Part shown: piece by piece, positions 11,692 to 22,579 of the stretch
How positions within the stretch are numbered: the stretch's first letter is position 1
How the letters are laid out: every line of letters begins with the position of its first letter
Source: Coriolopsis trogii
Taxonomy: Eukaryota; Basidiomycota; Agaricomycetes; Polyporales; Polyporaceae
Reading direction: 5' to 3'
Length of the DNA stretch: 64,000 nucleotides
Assembly (NCBI GenBank): GCA_020543525.1
Contig: JAHYIO010000028.1
Coordinates: 434,001 to 498,000, forward strand
Notes under the pieces: generated by a model
The model's database searches: none
The model's input: the letters and a program-made list of their open reading frames with translations, nothing else
Told to the model about the DNA's origin: nothing
Made by a program: the position numbers and the translations under genes

Positions 11692-13188
11692 CTACCAGCC
11701 CTTCCTCTGGAGATCCTCCAAGCTATCTCTTGTGCACTGCTCCATAGAGACCATCGAGGTTACAGGCATTCCGAGCACACGCTCCATTTTCGCCGTATCG
11801 AAGTTGATGCAATGGACCGCCTTGGAGGTGTCATGCGATGTGATGCCTTCGACGATGGGGCGGCGCGTGTACGGTGGAGGTTCCAGCGCGCGCGCCACGT
11901 TGACTGGAGCAAGCGACAGCTGTAAGCGTCTCCCATAGTGTGCCAACAGGCATTCGCGTACCAAAATCCTGCCAGTTGAAGCTGCCTATATGATACGCGC
12001 CGCGTTAGAGGTGCTGCAAAGAATAGCCCGCAGATAGATGGCTTACCTCTGCTGACGATGATTCGTCCGACCGCCTCCTCGCGCTGTATCGCCCGAACGT
12101 GTGCAAGCGCAACATCGCGGACGTCTACCCATGCGTTCCCGATTGTTTCCAAACTATCGGCTTTGGCACCTTGAAGCAGGGCAGCATATAGCTCGGCCAC
12201 TGATCGGTTAGCTGCGGATAAGGATGCGACGTCGTTGATGATAGGCTGTCGACCGAGTTATGTTAGGCTGTGGCAGCGCGACTTGCGAGCATGCACGTAG
12301 ACGCACACCGAATACCTGCAGGCCAAGCGTGTGAGTTCAGGCCTGGTGAAGCATCGCGGCGTTGTCACATACACAGGATGGAGCAATAGTGGTGAGGTCC
12401 CAATTGACGTTGATCTTATAATACTCGTAAAACTTGAAGGCGGCTTTCAGAGAGTTCCGTCAGGATTGCTTGATCTCCTTCGAAAGAAAAGCTACCTTTC
12501 TCTGCGATGACCTTGGATGCGACATACTTCAAATAGTTAGGTGCATGGCGTCCTTCCGCCTTGACAGTGTGCACGGCCTGAACGTTCCAGTCGTTCTCGG
12601 TGAAGACCTGTGGCAGGTCTGTTTGTTGCACTACGGCTGCAGTCGAGGTTGTAATGACGATGCGCTTCACAGCTGTTCTAGTATATGAATTTAGCATACG
12701 CCTGGTATGAAGCGATGGAACGTTGACGGACCCACGCCGCAGTGTGCTTTGCAAGAGGCTCAGCGTTCCCCTTGAGGCAGGCAGGATTATCTCTATAACG
12801 TCTTCTCAGCGCTGTAGCCTACTCATCGGAATGCTACCCACCTGCGGGGTCGTCAGCGGTAAAGTGGTATGGGGAAGCCAAGTGTGCGATGGCGTCGACG
12901 CCCTGCACAACCTCATCGAATGCTCCATCCTGTCCATCCTGTCAGTAACATGCCACATAATATATGAGACGGAATCACGCGTACCACTTCAATGTCTGGT
13001 ACAATGACAATCTCGAGTCTGCTGCTATATTCTTGGAACATCTTCGTGATGTATCCACCCTTGGTAGTCGAACGTACTGTACCGCGTACAGAGAACCCAC
13101 TTTCGAGGAGCTTGCGAACCGTCCACATCGCGATGTACCCGTTTGCGCCCGTCACAAGAACTTTACTTCCGGGAGCGACAGCTGGCAT
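11692..13188 (-). CDS. NAD(P)-dependent dihydroflavonol-reductase-like dehydrogenase (extended SDR), copy 1
   Basis: Spliced product of roughly 345 residues from about nine exons. The N-terminus carries the Rossmann motif VLVTGANGYIAMW, then SVRGTVRS. Later come VDAIAHLASPYHFT, TSTAAVVQ with the catalytic Ser, and YLKYVASK with the Tyr-x-x-x-Lys pair. The C-terminal parts are WVDVRDVALAHVRA, NWQDF, and the family's usual ending EQCTRDSLEDLQRKGW. The family reduces ketones or aldehydes with NADPH (DFR, GRE2 and ketoreductase types); the substrate cannot be told. A 9-nt exon (12307-12315) supplies VFG of the conserved PSxVFGP loop. The start at 13188 begins the Rossmann strand directly. A related gene lies at 59278-60531. 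Confidence 0.85.
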
Positions 13189-13277
13189 CCTGTTGTTTCG
13201 GGGCTGAATGCGAACTGCGAGTATTGCGGCAAAGTAGCGAGTGTCCTCTAGTCAGTAGAAAGCTCCGGCCTGCCCGG

Positions 13278-13285
13278 CTTTATAT
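13278..13285 (-). promoter_or_regulatory. TATA box of the reductase gene at 11692-13188
   Basis: Minus-strand ATATAAAG about 90 bp upstream of the ATG at 13188. Confidence 0.5.
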
Positions 13286-13549
13286 TCTTATTTACTCGCA
13301 ACAGGCTTGACTGGCTCCGGGAGGGGATGGCGCTCTCCGTCTCGCACCTGCACTCAAAATCAAGTCAGCAGGGAATGTCCGATCTGAGCTTCTAGGGCAC
13401 ACCCCTCGGAGGCTACTTCGATCGGGTGCCGGAATTACCGTCTCCGTATCCTCCGCTCGGGATTCGTCTTTGAACCACATACCGTTGATGACTACCGTGT
13501 CGGCTTACGGTTTTCCAGAAGATCAGTAACATCCCGGTCGGAGACCGCA

Positions 13550-14179
13550 ATGGCCGATGGTCGCAGACAGACTGTGAAGACTCTCGGCCTACGGTAAGCA
13601 TTAAGGTGTGACATTGCCAAGACCCCACGCCACCATGTCTTCGCTATAAATGTTACAATGACAGTGGGCGGACGACCGGTGATCAAGTTCACGGTTCAAG
13701 GCACTACCAGTAGTAAGTATGAGCCAATATACGCTTGGGAGGATCCAGAATATCGCAGCTCACCGTTCAGAGACGACATGCTGGCACAGCCGAGATATAA
13801 GTGGGTATGCATGTTCAGGTACGTCGTGGGACAGATAGACGTCGACGTACATACAAAGTGAGTCCAAGAGCTTGGATTCAAGGTCGCCGTTGTCAACATC
13901 CGAACAGACGCCGGCGTGGTTGAGGTACCTCCTCCTGAATCGTTCGTTCGTTCGCTCTCGTTATCAATCCTCGACGTGCACGATATTCCAGCGCCCCCAA
14001 CACATTCTCTTCGAGACCCACTATCACCACCAACTTTGCCTGCTATGCATGTCAGGGACGATCAGAATTGCTGCACGTTGAAAGCATCCGGGCATGTATC
14101 CCGAATTCCCATCGCCCAAACAATCGGCCACAACTACGCCAACTTGGACGGAGGTTCTCAGGAGCCACTACTTCCTTGA
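13550..14179 (+). CDS. Possible small spliced gene (unresolved)
   Basis: A plus-strand reading starts MADGRRQTVKTLGLR at 13550. It can be spliced at GTAAGC...TGACAG and GTAAGT...TCGCAG to give a continuous frame through SPFRDDMLAQPRYKWVCMF. Beyond that, more than one acceptor is possible. One open frame runs from ELGFKVAVVNIR to a stop at 14179. I recognise no family, and the last exons are uncertain. It lies between the divergent reductase and SDR genes and could be leader DNA or a decayed gene. Confidence 0.25.
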
Positions 14180-14275
14180 CATCCAGTTTCCCAGCGGTCA
14201 ACTCGTCCTCCCGGTATCCTAGTCGACTTCCGCAAGATCTCAACCTCAAAATCAGCCTTCAGCAGGAGTGCCATC

Positions 14276-15312
14276 ATGATATCTGTCGTTGAAGGTCTGG
14301 CCGGTCTCGGCGTTCTTCTTGCCATCCCACACGTCTACCGCATCTCGTCCTTCATCTGGCTATACTACCTTCGCCCGTCATCCATCCGAAAGTATCTCCA
14401 TGGCCCCACCCCTTATGCTCTCGTCACAGGCGCAACGGATGGTATAGGGAAAGGGATCGCTGCAGAGCTGCTGCGGAAGGACTTCAACCTCATCTTGCAT
14501 GGACGGAACGAGCAGAAGATGAAGCATGTCATAGAGGAGCTGCGCGCCCTCGTCCCTGAAAAGTCCAAAGCCGACATCCGCTACTTCCTCGCAGACGCGT
14601 CCAAGTCGGGCCATGACTTTGCTGCGATGGTTGCGCCCTTCAAGGACCTCCATATAACCTTGGTCTATCACAATGTCGGCGGTTCCCCATGGGCAATGGA
14701 GAGGTACGTTCACATCCATGTGTCCACTGCGAATCGCGAATCCCCGCGCGTAGTCTGCTAGCATTGTCTCCGTACTGATGCCTACCTAGAATTGACGAAC
14801 GTCCCGAAGGAGAAGCCCTTGGCATCGTCCATTTGAACGCGCTCTTCTCCCTCCTCCTGACCCGCGTCCTCCTCCCTCATCTCCGGTGCGCCGCAGCCTC
14901 TGGGCCTGTACAAGTCACCTACACCGGTTCGTTCGCATCCGACCTCTCCCCCGCCCGCCTCGCCATCTACGCCGGGTCCAAAGCGTTCCTCGAAGCGCTC
15001 GCACGCGGGCTCGACAACGACGAGCTCTTCTTCGACGGTCCGACCGGGGTTCGCTTCCAGTACTTGTCCGTCGGCCCCGTGTATTCAGACAACCACGAGG
15101 CGAAGATGGACAAGAATGCGACGACGCCGACGAGCGAGGTGTTCGGCAAGGCTGTCGTTGCGCGGACGGGGTGTGGACTGAGGCGTGTCGCGCCGTTTGC
15201 GCTACATTCCGTTGTCATGAGGGTCTTGCAGTCCATTCCGGAGGACACCAGGGACAAAATGTCGGCGGACGGGACGCTGGAGCTCATAACGCGTGGAAAG
15301 AAGGTCACCTAG
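14276..15312 (+). CDS. Microsomal 3-ketoacyl-CoA reductase / 17-beta-HSD12-like SDR
   Basis: Two exons (14276-14703 and 14790-15312) encode 316 residues. A hydrophobic N-terminal segment (GLAGLGVLLAIPHVY) fits membrane anchoring. The classical SDR motifs follow: ALVTGATDGIGKG for cofactor binding, HNVGGSPWAM, a Ser in TYTGSFASD and the catalytic YAGSK. Family members reduce 3-ketoacyl-CoA in very-long-chain fatty acid elongation or oxidise hydroxysteroids at the ER. Length and layout match yeast Ifa38-type proteins, but the second half diverges and the end (TRGKKVT) is not a clear ER-retrieval signal. It may be a specialised relative rather than the housekeeping reductase. Confidence 0.8.
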
Positions 15313-15943
15313 CATGGTTCTGGCCAGATATGTGCTGTAGTGAGTTTGACCCGTTTTGTTGTGCTTGATCTGGAAGTAAACAATGATGTGATGCCATACA
15401 TGCCTTCGAGCGAGTAGTCTGACTACAAAGAAAGGTGCTCGTACCCGACTCGCACCAGTCTCTATCACAGGCGGGGTTATGGTGGAAACTATCACGGGGA
15501 ATACACGGCTTTGCATGTGTGAAGACCCTCCATGCATCATTGTGCGTGCCTGCTGCCCAGGCAGCCATGAGTCGTCCGTCAGGGAAGACTGAAGGTACGA
15601 TAAGACCAGCCGGAAAAATGGAGCGTACATGTGCGAATAGCAGATCCAGCCACTGACATACCCTAGCTACTTGTCTCACAGCACTATGTGGTGAGGGAAG
15701 CGGTAGTGCCTGCCATGTCGGGACGACCTCCATGTCGTCATAGACATGGAAGCAGCGCCGACGTGTACTTGAGCCCGAGCGCTGTAGGCCGCCCACTTGC
15801 TGTCGACGTCTCCCGCATCCACCCACTGTCACTTCGAGACAATACACGGACGGAACCCCCAATACCTGCGGTAGGATCAGCGCACAGACCTAATTACAGT
15901 ACGTGCGAGCTCATAAGACCTTTCGCCAGCAGGTGTGCTAGCA
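15313..15943. other. Intergenic, no supported gene
   Basis: Nothing recognisable apart from the promoter of the next gene. The minus-strand frame at 15305-15862 lacks family features. Confidence 0.4.
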
Positions 15944-17284
15944 ATGCCGAACGTACTCATGAAGCGCGACCACTTCGCGCCCCACTCCTTTCGCAAATTC
16001 GAAGGCTACTACACTCGCGCCCAGCTCGCGGACGGCAGCACGCTCGCCATTATCTTCTGCTGGGTCCGCGGCGCCTCCCGACGGAGGAACTTCGTCCTCG
16101 TCGCCTACCTTCCCAGCGCCGCCTCCACCGCGCACCGGCGCGGCATGTGGGAGAAGGACGTCCTCAACTCTCTCTCTGCCGTCTTCACCAAGCCCGACCT
16201 CGAATCCGAGCAGCCGTCGAACATGGACGACACCACCGCGACGTTGGCATCCTCCCCAACCGTGTACGCGCCCGCCAGTATCGATGCCAACATCCCAGAG
16301 GCCGAGGGATTCAAGTACGAGTTCTTCCCACCACAGATCGACGTATCCGCCGACGTCACCGCGCGGCGCGGGGAGCACGTCCCGTTCACGATCTCCGCCC
16401 CCGGCATCGGGAGCATGCGCGTCACGCGCGACACGATCGAGTACGCAATCGCCGTCCCAGATAAGCACCTCCGCGTGCGCCTCGTCATCGACGCGCACAC
16501 GCCCTGGACGCGCGGGGCCCCGCTGGAGGGCCCGATGGGCGGTATCCTGCACCTGTCGTGGATGCTTCCGCTCAACTGGCACGTTCGCTCGACGCGCTCG
16601 CGCGCGCGATACACCCTCACGCACGGGGCGGAGGACTCGGAGGCGGAGATGCGCGTTGAGGGAACGGGGGTGGCGCACGTCGAGAAGAACTGGGGCGGGT
16701 CCTTCCCGACGGGCTGGATATGGGCGCAAGCGTTCTCCGCCGAAGACGCAGGCAAGGGCAAGGATAAGGACAAGAACGAGCGCGAGCGGAATGGCGACGC
16801 GGATAAGAGGCGGAGAGAGGTTGGCGAGGAGGATGCACGGACGTTCTGCATGGCGGGGGGTGCGGCCTTCCCTGGCGTCCAAGCATACCTCGTCGGATAC
16901 CGCTCGCGTGCGTGCCAGTGGGACTTCCGTCCGCCGTTTGCGGTCGGGATTGGGCGGCTGTCCCCGTTCCTCCAGGTCAAGCACGACAGTCGGACGGGCG
17001 ACGTCGACTTTACGGTCTCGACGCTGCGGAGGAAGTTGGCGGTCAGGATTGACGCGCCGCCGAAGAGCTTCATCGAGATGGCGGCACCGTTGAGGGGTGG
17101 ACACGAGCCGGGCTTCGCGCATGAGAGTTTCCAAGGCACGGTGCGCGTTGAGGCGTGGAAGAGGAAGTGGCCGTGGGCAAAGTGGGAAGCCGTCGAGCAA
17201 GCGGTTCTTGGACTTGTCGGGGACGGCGCGCGTTGCGGTGCGCTCGAGTTTGGCGGCGCATGCTATCATCAAGTACAGCAGTAG
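15944..17284 (+). CDS. Tocopherol-cyclase-like protein
   Basis: Single-exon frame of 446 residues from the ATG at 15944. The diagnostic part is HVEKNWGGSFPTGWIWAQAF near residues 240-260, the hallmark of the tocopherol cyclase family (plant VTE1 and bacterial and fungal relatives). Supporting parts are HFAPHSFRKFEGYYTRAQL near the start, GPMGGILHLSWMLPLNWHV, and the C-terminal GALEFGGACYHQVQQ. Family members are lipocalin-like beta-barrel proteins; only the plant enzyme's cyclase activity is well established, so activity here is not implied. A low-complexity Lys/Asp/Glu/Arg insertion (KGKDKDKNERERN) splits the barrel after the signature. A 3' splice site just before the ATG leaves room for a short upstream exon. 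Confidence 0.7.
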   Translation: MPNVLMKRDHFAPHSFRKFEGYYTRAQLADGSTLAIIFCWVRGASRRRNFVLVAYLPSAASTAHRRGMWEKDVLNSLSAVFTKPDLESEQPSNMDDTTATLASSPTVYAPASIDANIPEAEGFKYEFFPPQIDVSADVTARRGEHVPFTISAPGIGSMRVTRDTIEYAIAVPDKHLRVRLVIDAHTPWTRGAPLEGPMGGILHLSWMLPLNWHVRSTRSRARYTLTHGAEDSEAEMRVEGTGVAHVEKNWGGSFPTGWIWAQAFSAEDAGKGKDKDKNERERNGDADKRRREVGEEDARTFCMAGGAAFPGVQAYLVGYRSRACQWDFRPPFAVGIGRLSPFLQVKHDSRTGDVDFTVSTLRRKLAVRIDAPPKSFIEMAAPLRGGHEPGFAHESFQGTVRVEAWKRKWPWAKWEAVEQAVLGLVGDGARCGALEFGGACYHQVQQ

Positions 17285-17656
17285 GCGATAGGCGATATGT
17301 AAACACACTTCATCACGACGGATGTTATACATGGAGTACTGGCAGTTGGGTAGTCCGCGTATCGCGAACTACATTCAGTTGAACGCGAAGCACCTGCAGA
17401 AGACGACGCATGTCAGCACTTCTCCGCATTTCAATGCAGGAAGACAACAAGCAAGCACTGGAAGAACATAACCCAATTATACCCATCCAAGGGGGCACCT
17501 ACACGTGACGCGGGGTGGTCGAGGTTAGGCTGGGTCTTGAGAGTCCTCCTGACGAGGTCATCTGGACGCGCCGCCACAGCAGTTCCCCACACTCGACTGA
17601 ACGACCCCCAGAACCCCGAGTCCTGACACCCCCTCTTCTCGCCATGGGCGGGCCCT

Positions 17657-17663
17657 TATATAA
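17657..17663 (+). promoter_or_regulatory. TATA box of the small Cys/His protein gene
   Basis: TATATAA about 150 bp upstream of the ATG at 17809, in GC-rich surroundings. Confidence 0.5.
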
Positions 17664-17808
17664 CCTGTCTGCGCGTTTCCACCTCCCATCTGCTCTTGCA
17701 GACAACCCCATCGCACACGACGACCTCATCTCCTGTTGACGTTCGTCAGCCCCGAGTCCAGTCCAGTCCTAGACTTCTAGACCTTTAGACTCTGAACGGC
17801 ATCCGAAC

Positions 17809-18291
17809 ATGGCCGACGTCGAAGCTGCGCAGCCCGTCGAGATCAACGACGCGTACTTCTGCCAGCACTTCAAGGAAGTCGTGAGTACCGTCGGCCTCGT
17901 CCTCGCGCAGCCCTGAGCTAGACAACTGAGCGTGGGGTGTGTGCGCAGTGCTCCGAATGCTCGTACGACGGGCGGGAAGAGAACGACACGTTCTTCGGGG
18001 TGAGTCTGGTCAGCCGACAGTTGGTACCGGGAGCTGATCCACTTGGGCCAGTTCGATCCCATGGACCGCGAGGGTCTTGAGGCCCCCCCGTCGAGCGTGA
18101 ACAAGGATGGCGTCTACCAGTGCAAGAAACACGGGAACACCTGTGCGTGTCCATGCTTGTCTTCGTCGGCGCTCGCTGTATGCTGATTGGGTATACCTAC
18201 ATGCATCGCAGCTTGTAACCAGTGCTTCGGCTGGAAGAAGCAGATCACCAGGGCAAGAGTGGCCGCGAAGAAGGCGAACAAGAAGGCATGA
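17809..18291 (+). CDS. Small Cys/His-rich protein, probable metal binder
   Basis: Four short exons give a product of about 95 residues starting MADVEAAQPVEINDAYF. Two clusters stand out: CQHFKEVCSECSYDG near the start, and CKKHGNTSCNQCFGWKK near the end, followed by a basic tail (AAKKANKKA). The spacing of Cys and His suggests one zinc site formed by both halves. The introns are well supported (GTGAGT...GCGCAG, GTGAGT...GGCCAG, GTGCGT...ATCGCAG). I do not recognise a named family. The basic tail would suit nucleic-acid or ribosome contact, which is a guess. Confidence 0.75.
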
Positions 18292-19314
18292 GTGCGCGAG
18301 TCGGTTGTGATGTCTTCCGTGTCGATCGATGGAGGCGAACGAATACCAGGGTGGAGGAACACTGTACGAATAGCCTGTATGTATGATGCAGAGTGTACAA
18401 TCAACAATCACCATCGCAAAGCGTTACCTGGGATACGAGCGTGAACGGTGCGACATGCTTCGCCATTGTGCGTCCGAGTGTCGTCAGCTGTAGTCGACTG
18501 CTCACGTACCTGCCCGACTCCCGCAGGATATGTCTTAAGGCCGTGGGGATGCGATGAGGCATATAGATAGCAATGTCTATATAGACATGATGCGCGAGAC
18601 ATGCCATAGACGCTATCTCCTCCCGTTCACTCGCAGCGGGAGCATTCCACGGTATCTTGAAGCTTATATGGCGCTTCCTCCGTCTCTGTCTTCTCGCCGG
18701 AGTCTTCCACGACAGGCCACACAAGCCTCGATAGCATCCAATGCTCACTAGACCTGTAATACAGCAATCAAAACGTTTTTCAGGCGTACTGAATCTATGG
18801 GTAACCGCACCCATCGTCCACATGTCCGATGCATTCAACGGACATTCCTCGCAAACCCTAGGCCTTCGGAGGCTGAAGTAACAAGGCCAGGAGTGTATCA
18901 GACGCGCCAAGGAGTGAGCCCGTTGACGTGAGCCCGACAGGACACGTAAAGCAAAAGTCATCATTCGTCAGGAGGACCAAGTCCCAGCCCAGAGATTGCA
19001 GAGCATGTAGAAGAGGGTGAGCAGATGACGGCGTACGTCTCCAGGATCCGAGCCAGAACGCCAAGGGTAGGTAAGCGAGCGCGAGGGAGAGCACGTCGTG
19101 GTCGGAGACAAGGGCGGGAGGAGATATTTGTCAGCCGCCCGCCCATCTGCAGCTCGTCAGTCTTCCTCCTCGATCTCGTCATGCTGCCGCAACCTCTCAA
19201 TCCCGCCCGTTCCGTTCTTCAATATAAGAGCAGGCGGACCGGTATACCCCTTCTTCCTCACCTTCCGCCACGTCGCCCTCCTCATACAACATACCCACTC
19301 GCAACTCTCCCATC
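18292..19314. other. Intergenic, promoter of cystathionine gamma-lyase
   Basis: No gene is supported. A 16-bp perfect palindrome (ATGTCTATATAGACAT) lies at 18573-18588. A TATA-like AATATAAG at 19221-19228 lies about 90 bp before the ATG at 19315. Confidence 0.45.
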
Positions 19315-20908
19315 ATGTCACCATTCATCTTGAACGGCGAGCACTCTACACACACGAACGGCACGTCCGCAACCAAGGAACACGTCTCCCTGCACGGTTT
19401 TGGCACGCGCGCCATCCATGTCGGCTCGGACCCCAGCCCAGAGACGGGCGCAGTCATCCCCTCCATCTCCCTGAGCACGACCTACAAGCAAGAGGGCGTC
19501 GGAAACCACAAGGTGAGTCCGAAGAAAAATTGACTCCTACAGCAGTGGCTGGTACTGATGTTCTCCTCTGTCAGGGTTTCGAGTATTCACGTTCTGGCAA
19601 CCCGAATCGCAACGCTCTTGAGGCGACGCTCGCTGCGCTAGAGTCGGGAGGCGCGCACGCACTCGCTTTTTCTTCGGGATCGTCAACAACCGCAACCGTC
19701 CTGCAATCGCTCGGTCCGGATGCGCATATCGTCAGTGTGAACGACGTGTATGGCGGCACGTTCCGATATATGACGCGTGTCGCAGCGGAGAACCAGGGCT
19801 TGGAGACCACGTTCGTCGATCTCGAGAACGCGGACGATGACGCTATCCGCGCGACCTTCCGCCCGAATACGAAGGTGAGTCTGTCGGTAGACATCGCTGT
19901 CCGTGTTTCCGCACTGTCTCGAGAAGTTGTGCGGTGGAGGCATTCCTCAGCTGGGCGTGCTCTGTTCATAATGCAGGCGTACATCACGCTTCATCGCGAG
20001 TAGAGCACGAATAGCGAGAGTGGAGCATAGAACGTGAAGTGCCGTTGCATGAACTCGCTGACACTGCGCCATAGCTAATCTGGGTCGAGACACCAACAAA
20101 TCCGACTCTGCGTCTCGTCGACATTGCGCGCATAGTGTCCGTTGCGCGTTCAGCCCCCTCAAAACCGCTGGTACTCGTTGACAACACCTTCCTCTCGCCA
20201 TTCTACCAGTCGCCTCTCGTCCTCGGCGCAGACATTGTCATGCACTCCCTCACAAAATACGTCAACGGCCACTCGGACGTCGTCATGGGCGCCCTCATTC
20301 TCCCATCACACCATTCCGCGCTCGCCGAGAAGCTGCGCTTCCTCCAGAACGCCATCGGCGCCGTCCCGAGCGCGTATGACTGCTGGCTCGCACAGCGCGG
20401 CGCGAAGACGCTCCACCTCCGCATGAAGGCGCACGGGACGAACGCGCTCGCAGTCGCGCGTGCCCTCCAGCGGTCGCCTCACGTCGAGGAAGTCATCTAC
20501 CCCGGTCTGTCCTCGCACCCACGCAACGATCTCGCGTACCGCTCGCTGTCATCCCATGCCCGAGTTTTTGTCGACCGATTCCTCAAGGAGCACGGTGACG
20601 ACGCGGGAGGGTTCCCTTACGGCGGCATGATCTCTTTCCGCATCCGCGGTGGTGCCGCTGAGGCGGAGAAGTTCCTGACGAGCGCGAAGCTCTTTACTTT
20701 GGCCGAGTCGCTCGGCGGTGTGGAGAGTCTTGCGGAGCTTCCTGCGCAGATGACGCACGGTAGCATTCCTCCCGCTGAGCGCGCGCTCCTAGGCATCGGA
20801 GACAACCTCATACGACTGTCTGTCGGTGTTGAGGAGGAGGAAGACTTGGTCGCGGACGTCGAGCAGGCACTGGAGGCTGCAGCGTCGCTATCCAAGACGT
20901 CCGCATGA
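19315..20908 (+). CDS. CYS3: Cystathionine gamma-lyase (PLP enzyme)
   Basis: Three exons (19315-19512, 19575-19874, 20075-20908) give 443 residues. The enzyme splits cystathionine to cysteine, 2-oxobutyrate and ammonia in cytosolic transsulfuration. Visible family motifs are FGTRAIHVGSDPS, PSISLSTTYKQ, FEYSRSGNPNRNALE, ALAFSSGSSTTATVL, NDVYGGTFRY, IWVETPTNPTL and VLVDNTFLSPF. The PLP-binding lysine is in HSLTKYVNGHSDVVMG. Later come GGMISFRI and LAESLGGVESL. Length and order match yeast Cys3 rather than longer cystathionine gamma-synthases. The second intron is long for this window (200 bp). Confidence 0.95.
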
Positions 20909-22009
20909 GGTGCATCTATCTGGACATTCGAAGGAAGCTCTTGCATACTGTATATCATAGATGCATATTTATCGTGTCATCGTCCTGTCAGAGCTTTCGC
21001 TATCTCTCCTACGCATTATAGACGACCCACAAGGCGGGAATAATCAGGGCTTGGTAACGATTCCGACGATGTGGTCTGCCATCATCCAGCCATGCTTGTC
21101 CGTTCCAATCTCAAGGCATTTTTGGACCCAAGCTTGGAAGTCACATCGCAGGTGAGTTTCATCTCGACGACGGGGGTTTATGAACGTGTGCGACTCGAGC
21201 GCATACACGCACCTCGAACTCTTCTCCCTGTAGCTGAATGACTGGGTGGCACGTATTATAGAGCTAGCACTCCGGTCTGTTGCTCAGCCATGTTGCTTGA
21301 GCTCCCTCACCCCTGACCTGCAGTTGTGTACTCCCGGGCCAGGGTCTGAGTCAGTCAAGAGTATCATAGCCAAGGCAGATCTTGGCCTTGCGGCCCTCTG
21401 CGAATCCGCTATCAATCCCGAACTTGCGGATTCTACAGGAGGACGGTACAACCCACCAGGTCCTGAGGCTCTCGCACAGGCGCGCTCCGTGGTTGCATTC
21501 TCGTACTACACGAAATCCTCCGCCGAGGAACGTATTCCCTGTGGCGCTATTCCACACGATGTCCTGTCCGGAAGTGAAGGGCATCACTCTCCCCGTCCGA
21601 GTCCGTAGGCACACCGGATAGCGTCGGCTGACTGGAGTTCATGTAGGGTGCCACCACCGGACGCCAATTTCAATTGGGAACCAGCCTACGTATACTTGAG
21701 ATCAGTACTCTGCATCTGACTATGGCAAGATATATTTTTGAATCCGGTGTTATGGCCTGCGAGGAGATGAGTGCACGTCTACAAGGCGCGACTCGGACTA
21801 CATGTACATAGTGATACATAGATCATGCCGTGGCGCTCAAGTGTCACATGATCGGCTCTTTGAGAGTGCGTGCATACACGATACTTGAGCACTCCGTTAA
21901 GGATCAGCGAGGTGATACACCAGGAAGCCCATGTCTCACAAGGCTCTGCTCGACAACGCCCGCCTCCAACGTGATTAGTGAGTGCCAAGTAAATAAGCAA
22001 AAAAATGAA
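20909..22009. other. Intergenic with an unresolved coding-like stretch
   Basis: No gene can be fixed. On the minus strand between about 21614 and 21048 there are protein-like readings (MPFTSGQDIVWNS and, at the end, FQAWVQKCLEIGTDKHGWMM before a stop). On the plus strand a clean intron pair (GCAG|GTGAGT ... CCTGTAG) crosses the same DNA. The two readings conflict, so neither is called. Confidence 0.35.
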
Positions 22010-22093
22010 TGTCCCAGGGAGGATTCGAGCCTCCGTCTTCACGGTTCTGCGGATGACCACAACGTGATGATCTAACCACTAATCGACAAGGAC
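22010..22093 (-). tRNA. tRNA-His (GTG) with a 12-nt intron
   Basis: The minus strand folds as a cloverleaf. The acceptor GTCCTTG pairs with CTGGGAC (one mismatch) and is followed by A73. The D arm is GATT-AGTGGTTA-GATC. The anticodon stem TCACG/CGTGA encloses TT-GTG-G, then 12 extra bases, then C. The T arm is GGAGG-CTCGAAT-CCTCC. The extra bases lie one base 3' of the anticodon, the canonical position for tRNA introns. The base before position 1 is G, in keeping with His tRNAs. Confidence 0.85.
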
Positions 22094-22579
22094 CGGAAGT
22101 CAGCGACGCAAAGTGCATACATCATCCTGTCACCCCACAGAAGGTTAGAATCCCATACCATAGTTCTCAGCACATGTCGTGCAATAGAACACACATATCG
22201 CCATCGAGGTAAGGGCACATGTCCTTCTTCGCGGTACCATAGTTGGACACCCTCATCATGATGTAGGCTGCTCTGAGACTGCTTCGGAGTAGGCGCGGAT
22301 CCCTGGACATCTAACAAGAATAAACCTTGTTGAGTCCAAACGAAGTTGCCCGCAGTACCATTACTATGCTGCGGTGCATGCGCGCGCATCAAGCTGCTTC
22401 GGCGAGGCACCGCATCTCATGCCACTCCCGCGAAACTACTTTTGTGGATCATCAATTTCACGGTCTATCCTCCGAACGTGCAGCATCGTGCTCTTGACGA
22501 TTGGGAACTCAAGTCAGACGGCAATACGAGTCGTACTGTACATGTTTCGAACTTCTAAAGCGAAGAATATCTAATGTCC
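22094..22579. other. Intergenic, no supported gene
   Basis: Nothing recognisable between tRNA-His and the 3' end of the quinone reductase gene. Confidence 0.4.

Noticed and set aside
15938..17332. 464-codon minus-strand frame
   Set aside because: It is antisense to the tocopherol-cyclase-like gene, very rich in Arg/Val/Glu and has no family motif. Long antisense frames are expected in GC-rich coding DNA.
18573..18588. 16-bp perfect palindrome ATGTCTATATAGACAT
   Set aside because: Isolated, not near a start codon or repeated nearby; a palindrome this short and AT-rich can arise by chance.
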